Shown here: piece after piece, positions 1 through 7,507 of the stretch | How positions within the stretch are numbered: the first letter of the stretch is position 1 | Layout of the letters: each line of letters opens with the position of its first letter | From: JAVKSL01 sp039583695 | Lineage (GTDB): Bacteria; Actinomycetota; Acidimicrobiia; Acidimicrobiales; JAJPHD01 | Assembly: GCA_039583695.1 (NCBI GenBank) | Contig: JAVKSL010000061.1 | Location: 1 to 17,683, forward strand | Reading direction: 5' to 3' | Length of the DNA: 17,683 nucleotides | Position numbers and translations under genes: made by a program | The notes under the pieces: generated by a model | Seen by the model: the letters and a program-made list of their open reading frames with translations, nothing else | Told to the model about the DNA's origin: nothing | The model's database searches: none

Positions 1-1163
1 ACGGCGGGATCGTAGAGCACCAGCGGGTGAAGGTTGCCATCCCCGGCGTGAAAGACGTTGGCCACTCGCAGCCCAGCCGCGGCCGAGAGCTGGGCGATGC
101 GGGCCAGGACCGGGCCGAGCATGGTCCGGGGGATTACCCCGTCCTGGATGTAATAGCCGGGGGAGATGCGCCCCATTGCCGCAAAAGCAGCCTTTCTTCC
201 CTTCCACACCAGCGCCCTCTCAGCCACATCTGCGGCGATGCGGACCTTGGTAGCTCCCGCCTCCGCGCACGTCGAGCGCACCGCGTCGAAACAGCACGCC
301 ACCTCCTCTGCCGGCCCGTCCAGCTCCACCACCAGGGCTGCGCCCGCGTCCAGGGAGTACCCCGCGCCGGTCGCCGCCTCGCAGGCGGCGATGGCCAGGT
401 TGTCCAGCATCTCAACCGCGGCTGGCACGATCCCCGAGGCGATGATCCCGCTCACCGCCTCGCCGGCTGCGGTGGTATCGGCGAAGTCGGCGACCAGCGT
501 GGCCACCGACTCAGGCACGCGCAGCAGGCGCACCGTGATCCGGGTGGCGATGCCGAGGGTGCCCTCCGAGCCCACGAACACCCCTCGCAGGTCGTACCCG
601 GGCACCTCGGACGAGGAGCCACCCAGCTCTATTACCTGGCCGTCTGGAAGGACAACCTCCAGGCCGAGCACATGGTGGGTGGTGAAGCCGTACTTGAGGC
701 AGTGGGCCCCGCCTGAGTTCTCCGCAACGTTGCCCCCGACCGAGCAGACCGCCTGGCTGGAGGGATCAGGGGCGAAATACAGCCCATGCGCCGCCACCGC
801 CTTGGAGATCGCCAGGTTGGTGACCCCGGGCTCGACGACCATGCGCTGGTTGGCCACGTCGACCGAAACGATTCGCCGCATCGCCGACAGCACGACCAGC
901 ACCCCGTCGGCCACCGGGAGGGCCCCGCCGGACAGGCCGGTCCCCGAGCCCCGGGCAACGAAGGGCACCGAGCGCCGGGCGCAGGCCCGCACCACGGCTG
1001 CCACCTGGGCGGTGGTCGTGGGCAGCACCGCCAGGCCCGGGGTCACCCGGTAGCCGGCCAGCCCGTCGCAGCAGTAGGTGACCAGCTCAGCCGGGTCGGT
1101 GACCAGCGCGCCGGGGGGAAGGACCCCCATCAGCTCAGCCGTCACCTCGTGGAGCGCGCCCAT
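1..1163 (-). CDS. glcD: GlcD-type FAD-linked oxidase (glycolate/D-lactate oxidase subunit), 3' partial
   Basis: Translating the minus strand from the ATG at 1163-1161 gives about 387 residues open to the window edge; the C-terminus is missing. The N-terminal half has the PCMH-type FAD-binding fold: GSGTGLSGGA near residues 65-77 and VGGNVAENSGGAHCLKYG near residue 140. The C-terminal FAD-oxidase domain ends at the edge with the family's HAGDGNLHPL motif (His372). Such enzymes oxidise 2-hydroxyacids (glycolate, D-lactate) with FAD and pass electrons to a GlcE/GlcF-like partner or to the respiratory chain. Full-length GlcD is about 460-500 residues, so roughly 80-110 are cut off. The exact substrate cannot be told from sequence. 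The start lacks a clear Shine-Dalgarno; an in-frame TTG lies further upstream. The gene is divergent from tatA, with 71 bp between the two starts. Confidence 0.9.
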   Translation of the reverse strand, partial: MGALHEVTAELMGVLPPGALVTDPAELVTYCCDGLAGYRVTPGLAVLPTTTAQVAAVVRACARRSVPFVARGSGTGLSGGALPVADGVLVVLSAMRRIVSVDVANQRMVVEPGVTNLAISKAVAAHGLYFAPDPSSQAVCSVGGNVAENSGGAHCLKYGFTTHHVLGLEVVLPDGQVIELGGSSSEVPGYDLRGVFVGSEGTLGIATRITVRLLRVPESVATLVADFADTTAAGEAVSGIIASGIVPAAVEMLDNLAIAACEAATGAGYSLDAGAALVVELDGPAEEVACCFDAVRSTCAEAGATKVRIAADVAERALVWKGRKAAFAAMGRISPGYYIQDGVIPRTMLGPVLARIAQLSAAAGLRVANVFHAGDGNLHPLVLYDPA

Positions 1164-1234
1164 GCTGCGCAGGCTAGCCCCGGCGCGCCCTCTAATCTCA
1201 GGGGACAACCGTTACGAGCGACAAGGAGGCGCCC

Positions 1235-1450
1235 ATGCTGTTGGGCCTGCTGGAAGGGTACGACCTGCTGATCGTCCTCGGCATCATCGCGCTGCTGTTC
1301 GGGGGGAGCCAGCTGCCCAAGCTTGCTCGCTCCCTAGGGTCGGCCAGTCACGAGTTCAAGAAGGGCGCGGAGGAGGGCGCAAGCGTTAAGGCGGCGGCCG
1401 CCAAGGCACAGGCCAGCGCCTCCTCGGCCGAGGAGGTAAGCGGTACCTAG
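1235..1450 (+). CDS. tatA: Sec-independent protein translocase subunit TatA
   Basis: The 71-residue protein has the TatA layout: a short N-terminus, one transmembrane helix (about residues 9-24, LLIVLGIIALLFGGSQ), then an amphipathic helix beginning with the conserved FGGSQLPKLARSLG, and a charged Ala/Lys/Glu tail. TatA oligomerises with TatB/TatC at the membrane to export folded, often cofactor-loaded proteins. A near-perfect Shine-Dalgarno, AAGGAGG at 1223-1229, sits 5 nt before the ATG and fixes the start. No tatC is adjacent. A TANNNT-like element (TAATCT, 1193-1198) is a possible -10, but no convincing -35 was seen. The gene is divergent from glcD and lies 28 bp upstream of a small membrane-protein gene that may be co-transcribed. 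Confidence 0.93.
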   Translation: MLLGLLEGYDLLIVLGIIALLFGGSQLPKLARSLGSASHEFKKGAEEGASVKAAAAKAQASASSAEEVSGT

Positions 1451-1478
1451 CCAGACCGACAGGCGCCTGGCCTTGTGG

Positions 1479-2108
1479 ATGCACCAGGGCTTGGAGTACG
1501 CCCTGGCCATCGCACTGGCGATCACGGCGATTCACATCTCGGGGCGGGCCGAGCTGACAATGCTGGCCGGGGCTGTGCTCCTGGCTGGCCTGGCGGCGAT
1601 GACCAAGGGACCACTGGTTGCATTTCATATCCTGGGGGCGCGACCTCACCGGGTGCTCGAGGTGGCGGTGGGGGCGGCGTTGGTGCTGTCGCCCCTGGCC
1701 AGCCTGCGACATCCCAGCCCGGTGGGAATCGCCCTGCTGGAGCTGTCGGGCCTGGTGCTGTTGCGCCTGGCCTACGTTGGTATCCGCCCCGCCCGCCCGC
1801 CCCGCCCGCCACGTCGAGTCGCTGGGACTAAGATCGTTCGGGTGGAGGACGGACCGGCTCTGATAGCCGCGGATGTGGCCAGTGTGTCTCGTGTGTCGGA
1901 GTCGAGCGCAGCGTCGGGCTCGGAGACGGTCGCACCCAAGGTCGGTTCGCTGCTGGGCAGCAGCGCCCGGGTCGCCGGGCGGGTGACCGCTCGGGTGCGC
2001 AGGCGGGCGGGTGAGGCTGCGCCAGTCGCGGAAGAGCTGCTGGGTAGGGGAGCGCGCCGCCTGGGGACCGCAGTCGGCCGGCGCGCCGCCCGGAAGGCTT
2101 CGAGCTGA
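1479..2108 (+). CDS. Small multi-pass membrane protein, function unknown
   Basis: The 209-residue protein is not one I recognise. Residues about 4-105 contain four hydrophobic segments (LEYALAIALAITAIHI; LTMLAGAVLLAGLAAM; VLEVAVGAALVLSPLASL; IALLELSGLVLLRLAYVGI). A Pro/Arg-rich linker (PARPPRPPRR) follows, then a soluble tail that is Ser/Ala-rich and finally strongly basic (RVAGRVTARVRRR ... GRRAARKASS), probably cytoplasmic. An in-frame TTG two codons upstream (1473) is an alternative start; ATG 1479 was chosen as the normal codon, although neither has a strong ribosome-binding site. It follows tatA by 28 bp on the same strand, so co-transcription is likely, but a role in Tat export would be a guess. 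Codon bias is consistent with a real gene. Confidence 0.65.
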   Translation: MHQGLEYALAIALAITAIHISGRAELTMLAGAVLLAGLAAMTKGPLVAFHILGARPHRVLEVAVGAALVLSPLASLRHPSPVGIALLELSGLVLLRLAYVGIRPARPPRPPRRVAGTKIVRVEDGPALIAADVASVSRVSESSAASGSETVAPKVGSLLGSSARVAGRVTARVRRRAGEAAPVAEELLGRGARRLGTAVGRRAARKASS

Positions 2109-2157
2109 GAGGGCCCTTGCCCGGAGGGCTGCTAGGGTCCTGCACGCAACACCATCT

Positions 2158-2235
2158 GGACCTGTGGTGCAGCTCGGAGTGCACGCCGGCCTGTCAAGCC
2201 GGAGGTCGCGGGTTCAAATCCCGTCAGGTCCGCCA
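2158..2235 (+). tRNA. tRNA-Asp (GTC)
   Basis: A complete cloverleaf can be folded by eye. Acceptor GGACCTG (2158-2164) pairs with CAGGTCC (2225-2231). The D stem is GTGC/GCAC, the anticodon stem CCGGC/GCCGG encloses loop CTGTCAA with anticodon GTC, and the T loop is TTCAAAT. Discriminator G is followed by an encoded CCA (2233-2235). A TAGGGT hexamer at 2133-2138 is a possible -10 for the tRNA transcript. It is followed 2 bp later by tRNA-Phe, probably on the same transcript. Confidence 0.97.
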
Positions 2236-2237
2236 GG

Positions 2238-2310
2238 GGTCGGGTAGCTCAGTTGGTAGAGCGCGCGCCTGAAAAGCGCGAGGTCACCGGATCGACGCCG
2301 GTCCCGACCA
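2238..2310 (+). tRNA. tRNA-Phe (GAA)
   Basis: Acceptor GGTCGGG (2238-2244) pairs with CCCGACC (2303-2309). The D-loop region is TAGCTCAGTTGGTAGAGC. The anticodon stem CGCGC/GCGCG encloses CTGAAAA with anticodon GAA. The T stem ACCGG/CCGGT encloses ATCGACG, so position 54 is A rather than the usual T. The discriminator is A2310 and no CCA is encoded, unlike the neighbouring tRNA-Asp. A resolvase remnant begins about 87 bp downstream. Confidence 0.95.
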
Positions 2311-2396
2311 CAATAATGGTGCTGGTAGGCCGCGGGGCTTCGAACGACCCCCGGCCATCTGCCCGGTGATGGCGGACGATGTGGGAGACTGGCGGC

Positions 2397-2493
2397 GTGG
2401 GAGCACTGACGATCGGCTATGCCCGGTGCCTCCACCGATGCCGCGGACCTCAGCATCCAGCGCAACGCCCCGGTTGGCCTGGGCGACGGTCTG
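2397..2493 (+). pseudogene. Remnant of a serine recombinase (resolvase) N-terminus, frameshifted
   Basis: Reading from GTG 2397 gives VGALTIGYARC. Skipping one base at 2430 and continuing at 2431 gives STDAADLSIQRNAPVGLG. Joined, this matches the N-terminal signature of small serine resolvases/invertases (xxIGYARxSTxxQDLxxQRxAL), with the catalytic serine being the S of STD just after the shift. Beyond about 2493 the similarity to the usual next motif (GVxxDRIYxDxxSG) is lost, and the frame stops soon after aspH-like gene sequence begins. About 30 residues survive out of a normal ~190, so it is a non-functional scar. It is not visible as a single open frame. Its place just downstream of tRNA-Phe fits decay of an integrated element. 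Confidence 0.6.
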
Positions 2494-2515
2494 GGAGCCT
2501 GCTTCATGATGAGTC

Positions 2516-3274
2516 ATGAGCACAAAGAGCCGTAGCCGTACCCAACAGCTGATTGTCGAGTTCGGGTTCAAGGTCATCCAACTGCTCGAACGACTTGTCT
2601 CTCGATACTCCCTGGTGGAGAACCGGGCGTTCTTCGATCGCGACGAGCTACCGTGGACCGCCGTTCTTGAAGCCAACTGGCTCGTCATCCGGGACGAGCT
2701 CGACCGGGTCCTGCGATTTCGCGACGATCTCCCCAACATCCAGGATCTTTCGCCAGATCAGGAGGGCCTTACGACCGATGATCGTTGGAAGGCGTACTTC
2801 TTCTCTGCGTTCGGCCTTAGAGCGGACGGCAACTGCGCCCGCTGTCCCCGCACAGCCCGGGTGTTGGAGAGCGTTCCCGGAGTGACGACAGCTCTCTTCT
2901 CGGTGCTCGGGCCGCATAAGCGACTGCCCGAGCACCGAGGGGTGTACAAAGGGGTGCTGCGCTGCCACCTCGCATTGGTCGTTCCTGACCCGGCCAGTAC
3001 CTGTGGGATATCCGTCGGGGGACAGACGGCACACTGGGAGGAGGGCAAGTGTCTGGTGTTCGACGACTCTGTTCCCCACGAGGCCTGGAACGACACGGAG
3101 GCGGACCGCGTCGTCCTGCTCCTAGACGTGCTGCGCCCTCTCCGTCCCCCGATCTCATGGCTCAACAGGGGCGTGATCAAAGCAATCGGGTGCTCGCCAT
3201 TCGTCCGCGGGTCCCACGACCGCTACCTCGAATGGGAGCGCGTCTTCGAGGCGCGATGGGCAGCCGCGCAATGA
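2516..3274 (+). CDS. Aspartyl/asparaginyl beta-hydroxylase-family 2-oxoglutarate/Fe(II) oxygenase
   Basis: The 252-residue protein has the AspH/LpxO/OlsC-type double-stranded beta-helix core in its second half. HRGVYKGVLRCHLALVVP (about 140-157) and FDDSVPHEAWND (182-193) followed by RVVLLLDVLRP (198-208) correspond to the family's iron-binding histidines (here His151 and His188) and the arginine that holds 2-oxoglutarate (Arg198). AspH enzymes typically use only two histidines for iron, as here. Relatives hydroxylate aspartyl/asparaginyl side chains or lipid-linked fatty acids (lipid A, ornithine lipids); the substrate here is unknown. The N-terminal ~90 residues are helical and specific to the group. 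No signal peptide is seen. The ribosome-binding site is weak. The gene starts right after a resolvase scar and is 37 bp upstream of a GT87-like gene, so the two may share a transcript. Confidence 0.82.
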   Translation: MSTKSRSRTQQLIVEFGFKVIQLLERLVSRYSLVENRAFFDRDELPWTAVLEANWLVIRDELDRVLRFRDDLPNIQDLSPDQEGLTTDDRWKAYFFSAFGLRADGNCARCPRTARVLESVPGVTTALFSVLGPHKRLPEHRGVYKGVLRCHLALVVPDPASTCGISVGGQTAHWEEGKCLVFDDSVPHEAWNDTEADRVVLLLDVLRPLRPPISWLNRGVIKAIGCSPFVRGSHDRYLEWERVFEARWAAAQ

Positions 3275-3311
3275 ACAGACGATGTAGGACTTGCCGCCCC
3301 CAGGATGGCGC

Positions 3312-4655
3312 ATGACTGCAGAGTTGCGCAGGACGAGAGATCAGTGGCGAGCAGCGACCCGGCACACAGGTTGGATGCCGCGCGCAGCGGTGATCACCCT
3401 GGGCGTGGCGACGGCAGGCCTCCTGGCCTGGGTCCTCCTGCGAGCCCATCCCTTGGATCTCTCGGTGTTCTTGCGGGCCGGTGGGGACGTGCGCGCCGGT
3501 CGCAATCCGTACCCCACGGTGGGCACGCCGGCCGTCTGGTCGGGCTCGGCATTCGTGTACCCATGGGTAGTCGCCCTGCCTTTCGCAGGTCTCGGCGTGT
3601 TGCCGAAGGTGGCGGCTGTGGCCGTCTTTCGGGTCGCGAGCATCGCCGCGGTCGTCATCGGATGCCGGCTCGCCGGGGTGCGCAGCTCTCTGGCCGTCCT
3701 CGCCGTGGTTGGCAGCTCGGTATCTCTTCTCGGTCTCCAGCGGGGAACCCTCGATGCCGTGCTGTTCATGGGCGTCGTGGTGGCTTGGCGCCTGCGCGAT
3801 CGGCCGGCACTCCTGGCGGTTGTCCTGGCTGGCCTCGTGGTCAGTGAGCTGTTCATGTGGCCGTTGCTGGTGTGGGCCTGGCTTACGAGGAGGAGGCGGG
3901 CCGCGGTCCTGGGTGGTCTTCTCAGTGCCGCTGTGATCTTGGCTGGCTCGGCGGTGGGGGAGCCGCTTCCCAGCTACCTTCGGTCCCTGAGCGAGCTCGG
4001 CCGCCACGAGGGCTCGCACAGTGTCTCGCTCTTCGCGCTCGGCACGCACGCTGGCCTGCCAACCATCTACGCGAGCGCTCTCGCGGTCCTCGCTGCGCTG
4101 ACTGTCCTGGGGGTTGCCGTCGTGGTCGAGCGCCGCACCGGCCGCCCGGTGGGGCTCACGGGGGCCCTGGTCGCCGCCCTGGTCGCGATGCCGATCCTGT
4201 GGAGCCACTACCTGCTCCTGCTGGCTCTTTCGCTGCTACTGGCCGCCACCACGGACTCGACCAGGCTGGCCCTCCTGGGTGTCTTCGATGTGGGGAGCTG
4301 GCTGCGCTACACGCCTTACCGCGCTACCCTGCCCGAGGCGTTCGTGGGCACGGCGGTGGCAGTATTGGTACTCGGCCTCGCTGTGTGGGAGATGCCATCT
4401 CGGAGGTCAGTCGCCAGCGGGCTGATCGCAGTGCTGCGACGCTTCCCGGTCGCGCTCTACAGCTTGGCTTTCCTGTTCGTCGTCCTGGCGGTCCTCGCCA
4501 ATGGGCGGGGTGGGCGAATTGTGGTTGTCCAGGTTGCGATCCTGATCGTGGGTGCGGCGTCGACGGCGTTTGGTGCAGCGCCAGCGGTGCCGGCAGCTTT
4601 GGCTGCATCACCAGCGGCGGCGGCCGGCCCTCCCCGTGCGGGCTCAGGCGGCTGA
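3312..4655 (+). CDS. GT87-like (GT-C fold) polyprenyl-phosphate-mannose-dependent glycosyltransferase, membrane
   Basis: The 447-residue, strongly hydrophobic protein has about ten to twelve predicted transmembrane helices. After the first helix (about 25-43) comes the GT87 signature: LDLSVFLRAGGDVRAGRNPYP (Asp49 in the luminal loop, Tyr67), then FVYPWVVALPFAGLGVLP. ILWSHYLLLLALSLLL in the middle of the protein is also typical. GT87 (DUF2029) enzymes transfer mannose or other sugars from polyprenyl-phosphate donors on the outer face of the membrane, building lipomannan/arabinomannan-like envelope glycans. ATG 3312 was chosen over the upstream in-frame TTG 3291 because AGGA lies 7 nt before it. 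ATG 3375 is another option. The Ala/Pro-rich C-terminus is low complexity. It may be co-transcribed with the upstream oxygenase; the gap to the downstream reductase is 51 bp. Confidence 0.75.
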   Translation: MTAELRRTRDQWRAATRHTGWMPRAAVITLGVATAGLLAWVLLRAHPLDLSVFLRAGGDVRAGRNPYPTVGTPAVWSGSAFVYPWVVALPFAGLGVLPKVAAVAVFRVASIAAVVIGCRLAGVRSSLAVLAVVGSSVSLLGLQRGTLDAVLFMGVVVAWRLRDRPALLAVVLAGLVVSELFMWPLLVWAWLTRRRRAAVLGGLLSAAVILAGSAVGEPLPSYLRSLSELGRHEGSHSVSLFALGTHAGLPTIYASALAVLAALTVLGVAVVVERRTGRPVGLTGALVAALVAMPILWSHYLLLLALSLLLAATTDSTRLALLGVFDVGSWLRYTPYRATLPEAFVGTAVAVLVLGLAVWEMPSRRSVASGLIAVLRRFPVALYSLAFLFVVLAVLANGRGGRIVVVQVAILIVGAASTAFGAAPAVPAALAASPAAAAGPPRAGSGG

Positions 4656-4706
4656 GCTTTCAAATCTAGTCGCCTCTCAGCCGATCTTAAGGACACTCAA
4701 TTTACC

Positions 4707-6116
4707 GTGTGGTCCATGAAAGCGGTCGGCTGTGGGCCAGCAAGCTTCTCGCTTGCCGGAGGAGGCAATCAGCGTCCGGTCCGGCCCGGGAGGTTGGCGA
4801 GGCCGCCACGGCTGGCGAATCTGCAAATAGCACTAGTCCTGGTCGGGCTCGGCCTTGGGGCAACGGTCGGCTTGGCGCTCACCGCAGAGACCCGGAGCGC
4901 CTTGGTTGCCCCTGGTGGCGGGATGACGTTCCTCGGTAACCTCACCGGGCTTGTCGGGACCTATCTGGCACTGGTCATGGTCCTGCTCGTGAGCCGCCTG
5001 CCGTTCGTCGAGCGGGTCCTCGGCCAGGATGGGCTCCTTCGCTGGCACCGCAGGCTGGGGCCGTGGCCGATAAGCCTGCTCGTCGCCCATGCCATCCTGA
5101 CCACCATCGGCTATGCCGAGGTGGCCAAGACAGGATTTGCCCATGAGCTGGATGTGTTTATCAACTCTTACCCGGGCATGCTCACCGCCACCGTCGGGCT
5201 GATCCTCATGATCGTCGCCGGTATCGCTTCCATCCGCGCGATCCGGACCAGGCTCCAGCGGGAGACCTGGTGGATGATCCACCTTTGTCTTTACCTGGCG
5301 TTGGCTGTCTCTTTCGCGCACATCATCGCTCTTGGGCCGTCTTTCGTCGGGCACCCATTCACCCAGGTCGTGTGGTCGCTGGCGTGGATCGCCACCGCCG
5401 GCCTGGTTCTTGTGTTCCGGGTCGGGCTACCGCTGGCCCGATCACTGCGCCACCGATTACGGGTCGTGTCTGTATACCAAGAAGCTCCCGGCGTAGTATC
5501 GGTCGTCTGCGAGGGCCGCCAGCTGGAGCGCCTGGCGGTGGCGGGAGGCCAGTTCATCTCATGGCGATTCCTTACCCCCGGACTTTGGTGGCAAGCTCAC
5601 CCATATTCGCTCTCAGCGCTTCCTCAGCCTCCGACAGTTCGCTTGACCGTCAAGCAGGTCGGTGACCACTCGGCGGCCGTCGCCAGGATCCGTCCGGGAA
5701 CGAGGGTGGCGATCGAAGGTCCCTACGGTGCGTTCACGGCTGAAGCCAGGCGTCTCGAGCGGGTGCTGCTGGTCGCTGGCGGGATCGGGATCACTGCGAT
5801 CCGTTCGCTGCTCGAAGATCTGCCGTCGCGCTCCCGTCCCGCTGTGATCGTCCGGGCCACAAGCGAGGCTCATCTGGTGTTCCGCGAGGAGATTCGAACG
5901 CTCGTGAGGCGTAACGGAGGCCGACTCTACGAGCTGGTGGGCTCGCGCCACGAGGTCCGACTCGACTGCGAGACCCTGAGACGCCTCGTGCCCGATCTTC
6001 GTACGCGGGATCTGTACGTGTGTGGGCCGCCGGGTTTCGTCGAGGAGCTGGTCTCGGTAGCGAGGATGCTCGGTATCCCCGATGAGTCGATCCACCATGA
6101 AGCCTTTGCCTGGTAG
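4707..6116 (+). CDS. Ferric reductase-like transmembrane haem protein fused to FAD/NAD(P) oxidoreductase domain
   Basis: The 469-residue protein joins a six-helix ferric-reductase-type haem domain (about 38-245) to a ferredoxin-NADP-reductase-type module (about 248-469). Candidate haem ligands are His114 (LRWHRRLG), His128 (VAHAIL), His192 (WMIHLCLY) and His205 (SFAHIIAL). FAD binding is shown by HPYSLSALP (298-306), nucleotide binding by VAGGIGITAIRSLLE (356-370) and YVCGPPGF (437-444), and the C-terminus is the aromatic end HHEAFAW. It should take electrons from cytosolic NAD(P)H through FAD and haem across the membrane. The FMN-binding protein and ApbE encoded directly downstream are the expected partners, forming a flavin-based extracytoplasmic electron-transfer cassette found in many Actinomycetota. 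GTG 4707 has AAGGAC about 14 nt upstream; ATG 4716 is an alternative start. Confidence 0.9.
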   Translation: MWSMKAVGCGPASFSLAGGGNQRPVRPGRLARPPRLANLQIALVLVGLGLGATVGLALTAETRSALVAPGGGMTFLGNLTGLVGTYLALVMVLLVSRLPFVERVLGQDGLLRWHRRLGPWPISLLVAHAILTTIGYAEVAKTGFAHELDVFINSYPGMLTATVGLILMIVAGIASIRAIRTRLQRETWWMIHLCLYLALAVSFAHIIALGPSFVGHPFTQVVWSLAWIATAGLVLVFRVGLPLARSLRHRLRVVSVYQEAPGVVSVVCEGRQLERLAVAGGQFISWRFLTPGLWWQAHPYSLSALPQPPTVRLTVKQVGDHSAAVARIRPGTRVAIEGPYGAFTAEARRLERVLLVAGGIGITAIRSLLEDLPSRSRPAVIVRATSEAHLVFREEIRTLVRRNGGRLYELVGSRHEVRLDCETLRRLVPDLRTRDLYVCGPPGFVEELVSVARMLGIPDESIHHEAFAW

Positions 6117-6164
6117 CCGGACCGGTTTTGGCACCACCGGCAGACCACATGAGCAGGACGCGAC

Positions 6165-6647
6165 ATGAGAAGGACGCCCCTTGTCCTGATCGGAACAGTC
6201 GCCGGGCTGCTCGGCGTCCTCGGGTCTCACTCAGCCACCTCGACCTCGCCAGCGGTCACGCCAGCCTCAGGTACCTCCGGACCCCGAGCTGCCCGGCCCG
6301 CCTCAGGTACGTCGAGATCCCGAGCTCCCACCTCTCCGGCAACGACGGGCTCTGGCGCATCTGGAGCCATCACCAGCGCCACGGGGTCGGTCGTGCAGTA
6401 CGGCTACGGAGAGCTCGCCGTCAAGGTGACCGTCGAGGGCGGGAAGATCCAAGCGGTCACCGTCCCGACACTGCAGACCGCTGACCCGTACTCCCAGCAG
6501 CTCGCGGCACAAGTGATTCCCATTCTCAACTCAGAGGTCCTTTCTGCCCAGAGCGCGCAGATCAACGGCATATCCGGCGCCACCTACACTGCGCAGGCCT
6601 ATGCCAGCTCGCTGCAGGCTGCGCTCGACGCGCTGAACATCAAGTAA
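6165..6647 (+). CDS. Exported FMN-binding domain protein (covalent flavoprotein)
   Basis: The 160-residue protein starts with a signal-like segment (MRRTPLVLIGTVAGLLGVLG), a Ser/Thr/Pro/Ala linker (about 22-70), and then a compact FMN_bind domain (about 75-158). The domain contains VKVTVEGGKIQAVTVP and ends with INGISGATYTAQAYASSLQAAL. The SGAT tetrapeptide is the site where ApbE attaches FMN through a phosphoester bond, predicted here to Thr140. The protein is about as long as expected for a minimal secreted FMN_bind protein and lacks a lipobox. AGGA six nt before the ATG supports the start. It lies 48 bp after the reductase and 9 bp before apbE, so the three form one operon. The arginine pair at residues 2-3 is compatible with, but does not prove, Tat export. 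Confidence 0.88.
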   Translation: MRRTPLVLIGTVAGLLGVLGSHSATSTSPAVTPASGTSGPRAARPASGTSRSRAPTSPATTGSGASGAITSATGSVVQYGYGELAVKVTVEGGKIQAVTVPTLQTADPYSQQLAAQVIPILNSEVLSAQSAQINGISGATYTAQAYASSLQAALDALNIK

Positions 6648-6656
6648 CACGGGTCC

Positions 6657-7445
6657 GTGGCTGGCTATTACCGCGCCCCACTTACCCGGGTCGAGCCGGT
6701 GATGGGCACTGTGGTGTCGCTCTCGGTCCTCGCTGGGAGCCCGTCGAGCGAACACGCGCTGGGGGCGATAGACGAGGCCTGTGGTCTGCTTCACGAGCTG
6801 GACAGCACTTTCAGCACCTGGGTCGAGCACAGCCCGATGAGCCGATACCGCTCGGGCGAGATCGCCCTCGCCGAGGCACCCGGAGAGCTCGCCGAGGTCC
6901 TGGCGTGCTGCGAGCATGCCCGGGCGCTATCAAGGGGCTGGTTCGATCCGTGGGCGATGCCAGGCGGGGTGGATCCGACCGGGCTGGTCAAGGGCTGGGC
7001 GGTCGAGCGATGCCTCGACCTCTTCCGGCGTCGGGGGATCACTGCTGCTCTGATCAACGCGGGGGGCGATGTCGGCGTCCTCGGCGAGCCGTCCCCTGGA
7101 CAGCCGTGGCGGGTGGGGATCCGTCATCCATGGCGGGAAGATGCATTGGCAAGGGTCATCCTGAGCCAGGTGGCTGTGGCCACCTCGGGACACTACGAGC
7201 GGGGGTTCCAGTTGATCGACCCATTCAGCGGGGAGCTGAGCTGCTCTGTGGCCTCTGCCACCGTCACGGGTCCCAGCCTTGCGCTCGCAGACGCCCTTGC
7301 TACCGCAGCGGCCGTGGCGGGTCCTGCGGCACTGGAGATCGTGACCGGCATCGAGGGTTATGAGGCCTATCTCATCCTGCTTGACGGCACCGAGCTTTTG
7401 AGCGAGGGGCTGAGCGCGGCGCGAGCGTCCTCAACGGGCCCATGA
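6657..7445 (+). CDS. apbE: FAD:protein FMN transferase ApbE
   Basis: The 262-residue protein matches ApbE along its length: VMGTVVSLSV (15-24), LDSTFSTW...SPMSRY (48-64), DPTGLVKGWAVERC (106-119), INAGGDVGVLG (133-143), VATSGHYERGF (174-184), and SVASATVTGPSLALADALATAAAV (197-220), which carries the metal-site Asp212. The enzyme cleaves FAD and attaches FMN to a threonine of the partner flavoprotein; the substrate is presumably the SGAT protein encoded 9 bp upstream. It has no signal peptide or lipobox, unlike the classical periplasmic lipoprotein ApbE, so modification may occur in the cytoplasm. The start is GTG 6657 without a strong ribosome-binding site, which suggests translational coupling to the upstream gene. 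At ~260 residues it is a short single-domain version. Confidence 0.92.
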   Translation: MAGYYRAPLTRVEPVMGTVVSLSVLAGSPSSEHALGAIDEACGLLHELDSTFSTWVEHSPMSRYRSGEIALAEAPGELAEVLACCEHARALSRGWFDPWAMPGGVDPTGLVKGWAVERCLDLFRRRGITAALINAGGDVGVLGEPSPGQPWRVGIRHPWREDALARVILSQVAVATSGHYERGFQLIDPFSGELSCSVASATVTGPSLALADALATAAAVAGPAALEIVTGIEGYEAYLILLDGTELLSEGLSAARASSTGP

Positions 7446-7507
7446 TCTGGCAATCGAGCTCGTATTCGAAGCCGCCGCGTGCTGGAGCGTGAGGACCCAG
7501 CCTTGGT

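Noticed and set aside
166..1053. Plus-strand 295-residue open frame over the left edge
   Set aside because: It is antisense to the GlcD-type gene, which carries FAD-binding and HAGDGNLHP motifs.
3177..4208. 343-residue minus-strand open frame opposite the GT87-like gene
   Set aside because: Its Arg/His/Gln/Asp-rich composition without hydrophobic core is typical of an antisense shadow; the plus strand has clear GT87 motifs and membrane helices.
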